Made by a program: the position numbers and the translations under genes
Shown here: positions 14,602 through 16,581 of the stretch, piece after piece
Layout of the letters: each line of letters opens with the position of its first letter
Position numbering within the stretch: the first letter of the stretch is position 1
The notes under the pieces: generated by a model
Seen by the model: only the letters and a program-made list of their open reading frames with translations
What the model was told of the DNA's origin: nothing
The model's database searches: none
Assembly (NCBI GenBank): GCA_002429165.1
Contig: DIYV01000004.1
Span: 9,303-25,883 of the forward strand
DNA from: Gallionella sp. UBA6045
GTDB taxonomy: Bacteria; Pseudomonadota; Gammaproteobacteria; Burkholderiales; Gallionellaceae
Length of the DNA stretch: 16,581 nucleotides
Direction: 5' to 3'

Positions 14602-15549
14602 ATGTCGATCCTGAACGCCCGCTCCTTAGTGGGCGTTTTTCTTTTGTGCCTCGGCGCATGCGCAACCCCGCCGCAGACGCGAATGATGCTGGGTTCCCCC
14701 CCCGCCTCCTTGCCCAGGCACATCGAACTGACCAATGTTCCCTATTTTGCGCAGGATGCCTATCAATGCGGACCGGCATCGCTGGCGATGTCTTTGAATG
14801 CGGTCGGGTTTTCGGTTAGTCCAGAGATACTCAAGCCCGAACTTTATTTGCCTGACCGGCACGGTAGTCTCCAGGTCGAGATGCTGGCTGCCGCGCGCCG
14901 CAACGGTGCTGTCGCCTATCAATTGGCACCCGAATTGAATGATGTGTTGCACGAAATTGCAGCCGGAACGCCGGTTGTGGTACTGCAAAATCTGGCGTTT
15001 TCCTGGTATCCGGTCTGGCATTACGCGGTCGTAATCGGCTACGATCTCGACCGCGCCGAAATCATCCTGCGTTCAGGGCCCGAGCAGCGGCAAGTATTGC
15101 CGATGAGGACATTCGAATACACCTGGGCACGCAGCGGCTACTGGGCGATGGTCGCCATGCCGCCGGGCAGAATCCCGGAAACCGCCGATGCAACCTCTTT
15201 TATCGCGGCAGTCAGCGCGCTTGAGAAAATCAGCGGCCCCGAACGGGTGCAGAGCACATACCTTGCCGCATTGAAGCGCTGGCCCGGGAACCTGTCCGCG
15301 CAAATAGGCGCCGGCAACGCTGCCTATCAATTGCATGACCTGGCCCGGGCAGAGACCGCTTTCCGTCAAGCCGCACATGACCACCCCGATTCGGTCGCCG
15401 CTTTCAATAACCTGGCGCAAACCCTGTCCGATCAGGCACGTTATGAAGAGGCGCTGGAAGCCGCACATCGGGCGGTCAACCTGGGCGGCCCGCTCGCACA
15501 GACCGCGCAACAAACACTGGCAGATATCGAACGCGCAATGAAAAAGTAG
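14602..15549 (+). CDS. PA2778 family C39-like cysteine peptidase lipoprotein with TPRs
   Basis: This 315-residue protein is probably an envelope lipoprotein. Seen: a lipobox LGAC with Cys20 as the lipidation site after a short hydrophobic segment; a papain/C39-like domain at about residues 40-185 with candidate nucleophile Cys56 (YQCGPASLAMSL) and candidate His140 (WHYAVVIGYD); and two or three TPR-like helix pairs at about 215-312 (AQIGAGNAAYQLHDLARAE, then AFNNLAQTLSDQARYEEALE). The Asp-Pro pair usual after the His in C39 peptidases is replaced by SGPEQ, so catalysis is plausible but unproven. It follows the PA2779-family gene at 3 bases, almost certainly in one operon. An intrinsic terminator-like hairpin lies within its first 15 codons. 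The substrate is unknown. Confidence 0.88.
   Translation: MSILNARSLVGVFLLCLGACATPPQTRMMLGSPPASLPRHIELTNVPYFAQDAYQCGPASLAMSLNAVGFSVSPEILKPELYLPDRHGSLQVEMLAAARRNGAVAYQLAPELNDVLHEIAAGTPVVVLQNLAFSWYPVWHYAVVIGYDLDRAEIILRSGPEQRQVLPMRTFEYTWARSGYWAMVAMPPGRIPETADATSFIAAVSALEKISGPERVQSTYLAALKRWPGNLSAQIGAGNAAYQLHDLARAETAFRQAAHDHPDSVAAFNNLAQTLSDQARYEEALEAAHRAVNLGGPLAQTAQQTLADIERAMKK
14614..14645 (+). terminator. Intrinsic terminator-like hairpin inside the lipoprotein signal-peptide codons
   Basis: A 10-base stem (AACGCCCGCT with AGTGGGCGTT, one G-U pair) and a CCTT loop run directly into TTTTTCTTTT. It lies at codons 5-15 of the PA2778-family gene, 16 bases after the stop of the PA2779-family gene. By form it is among the strongest terminators in the window. 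It could end PA2779 transcripts and let only part continue into the lipoprotein gene. Confidence 0.75.
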
Positions 15550-15612
15550 CCGGTTCGTTTTTCCTGTTCCATGTGGCTTTATGCTGCGCATGCATCAATG
15601 CAATAATGCTGC

Positions 15613-16581
15613 ATGGTTTCAACTCCCAAACAATCATCCCTGTCATCCGGGAATATCCGGTCCCTGCTTGATACCGTGTCGAAAACTTTTGCTCCCGCAG
15701 AAGTCGACGCGATACGCAACGCCTGCGAATTGGCCGGACCGCTCTATGCCGGGCAGGTCGAACTGACCGGCGCACCGCTGTTGCAACACGCGCTGGGCGC
15801 GGCAGATATCCTGGCCGGCATGAACATGGATCATGAAACCATAACCGCCGCCATCCTGCATGCCGTGCCCGAATATCTGGATGACTGGCAGGAAAAAATC
15901 GAGCAGGGTTTCGGCACCAATGTGAAGATGCTGGTCGAGGGCATTTCGCGGATGGAGCAGATTCAGCAATTCAGCGAGATGCCCGACCAGGAGAAAAAGA
16001 ACAAGGGCGAAACCACCCAGCAGATCGAAAGCCTGCGCAAGATGCTGCTGGCGATGGTGGAAGACATCCGTGTGGTGCTGATCAAACTGGCCGAACGCAC
16101 CCAGACCTTGCGTCATCTGTCCGGCGCAAGCCCCGAGCAACAGAAACTGATCGCGCAGCAGAGCCGCAGCCTGTTTGCGCCGCTGGCCAACCGCCTCGGT
16201 GTATGGCAACTCAAGTGGGAACTGGAAGATCTTTCGGTACGCTATCTCGATCCGGAGCTGTACAGGAAAGTCGCGAAGCTGCTGGATGAACGCCGCGTCG
16301 ATCGCGAGCAGTACATCTCCGCAGTGGTATCGAAGCTCAAGCAGGTGCTGGGCCAGGCCGGCATAGCTGCCGAAGTGACTGGCCGTCCCAAACACATCTA
16401 CAGCATCATCAACAAGATGAAGCGCAAGCATCTGGATTTCAGCGAGCTCTACGACGTGCGCGCGATACGGATACTGGTAGGCGGCATGACACGGCGTGAC
16501 GAAGTCTCTGATGAAACTACTAGCCATTCGACTAGGCCATCAAAAAACGCTGGCCAAGTCGCTGGTTACGGGGCGGGAATG
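15613..16581 (+). CDS. relA: RelA-type (p)ppGpp synthetase, N-terminal part, interrupted by or containing a repeat; 3' end outside window
   Basis: 323 codons are visible. Residues 1-289 match the N-terminal half of RelA, the ribosome-associated stringent-response synthetase. Seen: a hydrolase-like HD domain at about 45-200 (PLLQHALGAADILAGMNMDH) in which the SpoT metal-binding HD motif is replaced by HAVPE, so hydrolysis is not expected; the helical QSRSLFAPLANRLGVWQLKW region; and the entry to the synthetase domain (GRPKHIYSIINKMKRK, then YDVRAIRILV). After V289, where the family continues with a DCY..LG..H stretch, the similarity stops. The next 34 codons (positions 16480-16581) are unlike RelA and contain the structured repeat. 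The frame stays open to the window end, so I cannot tell a tolerated in-frame insertion from a broken gene. Start: first ATG after an in-frame stop. Confidence 0.85.
   Translation, partial: MVSTPKQSSLSSGNIRSLLDTVSKTFAPAEVDAIRNACELAGPLYAGQVELTGAPLLQHALGAADILAGMNMDHETITAAILHAVPEYLDDWQEKIEQGFGTNVKMLVEGISRMEQIQQFSEMPDQEKKNKGETTQQIESLRKMLLAMVEDIRVVLIKLAERTQTLRHLSGASPEQQKLIAQQSRSLFAPLANRLGVWQLKWELEDLSVRYLDPELYRKVAKLLDERRVDREQYISAVVSKLKQVLGQAGIAAEVTGRPKHIYSIINKMKRKHLDFSELYDVRAIRILVGGMTRRDEVSDETTSHSTRPSKNAGQVAGYGAGM
16519..16568 (+). repeat. 50-base structured hairpin repeat, copy 2 (inside relA)
   Basis: This is the second copy of the element at 12370-12419. The inner stem (CGACTAGGCCATC with GCTGGCCAAGTCG) has 11 of 13 pairs, with the same A-A mismatch, the same AAAAAAC loop, the same CCATT bulge and the same outer ACTAG/CTGGT stem as copy 1. 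It starts at codon 303 of the visible relA frame and reads through without a stop. The sequence just before it (CTGATGAAACT) also resembles the bases before copy 1 (CTGATAAAAAA), so the element may begin about 11 bases earlier. Confidence 0.8.

Noticed and set aside
16511..16581. A small coding unit in the repeat: one frame of both copies reads as a similar basic peptide (pattern LAI.L..QKT..K.LV)
   Set aside because: Similarity of the peptides follows automatically from an ungapped 80% match. Copy 1 has no good start codon or ribosome site, and the differences track base pairing and not codon positions.

Overview
The window looks like chromosomal DNA of a betaproteobacterium, most like the Nitrosomonadales/Gallionellaceae-type lineages. 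The grounds are the gene families present (a giant FAD/Fe-S oxidoreductase, PhoBR, BtuB with a solitary BtuM-type S-component, a ZapB-like/ZapA pair followed by 6S RNA, the PA2779/PA2778 pair and RelA) and the moderate GC content. No phage, IS transposase, integron or CRISPR array is visible. Both ends cut through genes: the left end enters a large oxidoreductase, and the right end stops inside relA.

Layout: (1) 3-1229 (+) is the C-terminal third of a FAD/4Fe-4S/CCG-domain oxidoreductase. It is followed by an uncharacterised 545-residue protein (1318-2955) that converges on a 7TM-DISM/GGDEF diguanylate cyclase. (2) 2985-6745 (-) reads phoB, phoR, diguanylate cyclase in transcription order, with a Pho box ahead of phoB. 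This suggests phosphate-starvation control of the PhoBR pair and possibly of the cyclase. (3) 6920-8766 (-) holds a typical 2-Cys peroxiredoxin with its own promoter and terminator, and an AI-2E family membrane protein. (4) 8814-11700 (-) is a vitamin B12 uptake locus: cobalamin riboswitch, btuB, a perfect hairpin, then a BtuM-like protein that keeps a candidate cobalt-binding cysteine. (5) 11794-13959 (+) holds a ZapB-like coiled-coil gene and zapA with overlapping stop and start, 6S RNA with a terminator, an EVE-domain protein and a TauE/SafE permease. (6) 14079-15549 (+) holds a PA2779-family membrane protein and a PA2778-family lipoprotein with a C39-like peptidase fold and TPRs. (7) 15613-16581 (+) is relA, open at the window end.

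The most unusual signal is a 50-base hairpin repeat found twice, at 12370-12419 (between zapA and 6S RNA) and at 16519-16568 (inside the relA reading frame, at the start of the synthetase domain). The copies align without gaps and differ at ten positions, all in the predicted stem. Four pairs of changes are compensatory. The fold is therefore conserved more strictly than the sequence, as in REP-, RPE- or MITE-like elements. A second oddity is a strong intrinsic terminator built into the signal-peptide codons of the PA2778-family lipoprotein gene.
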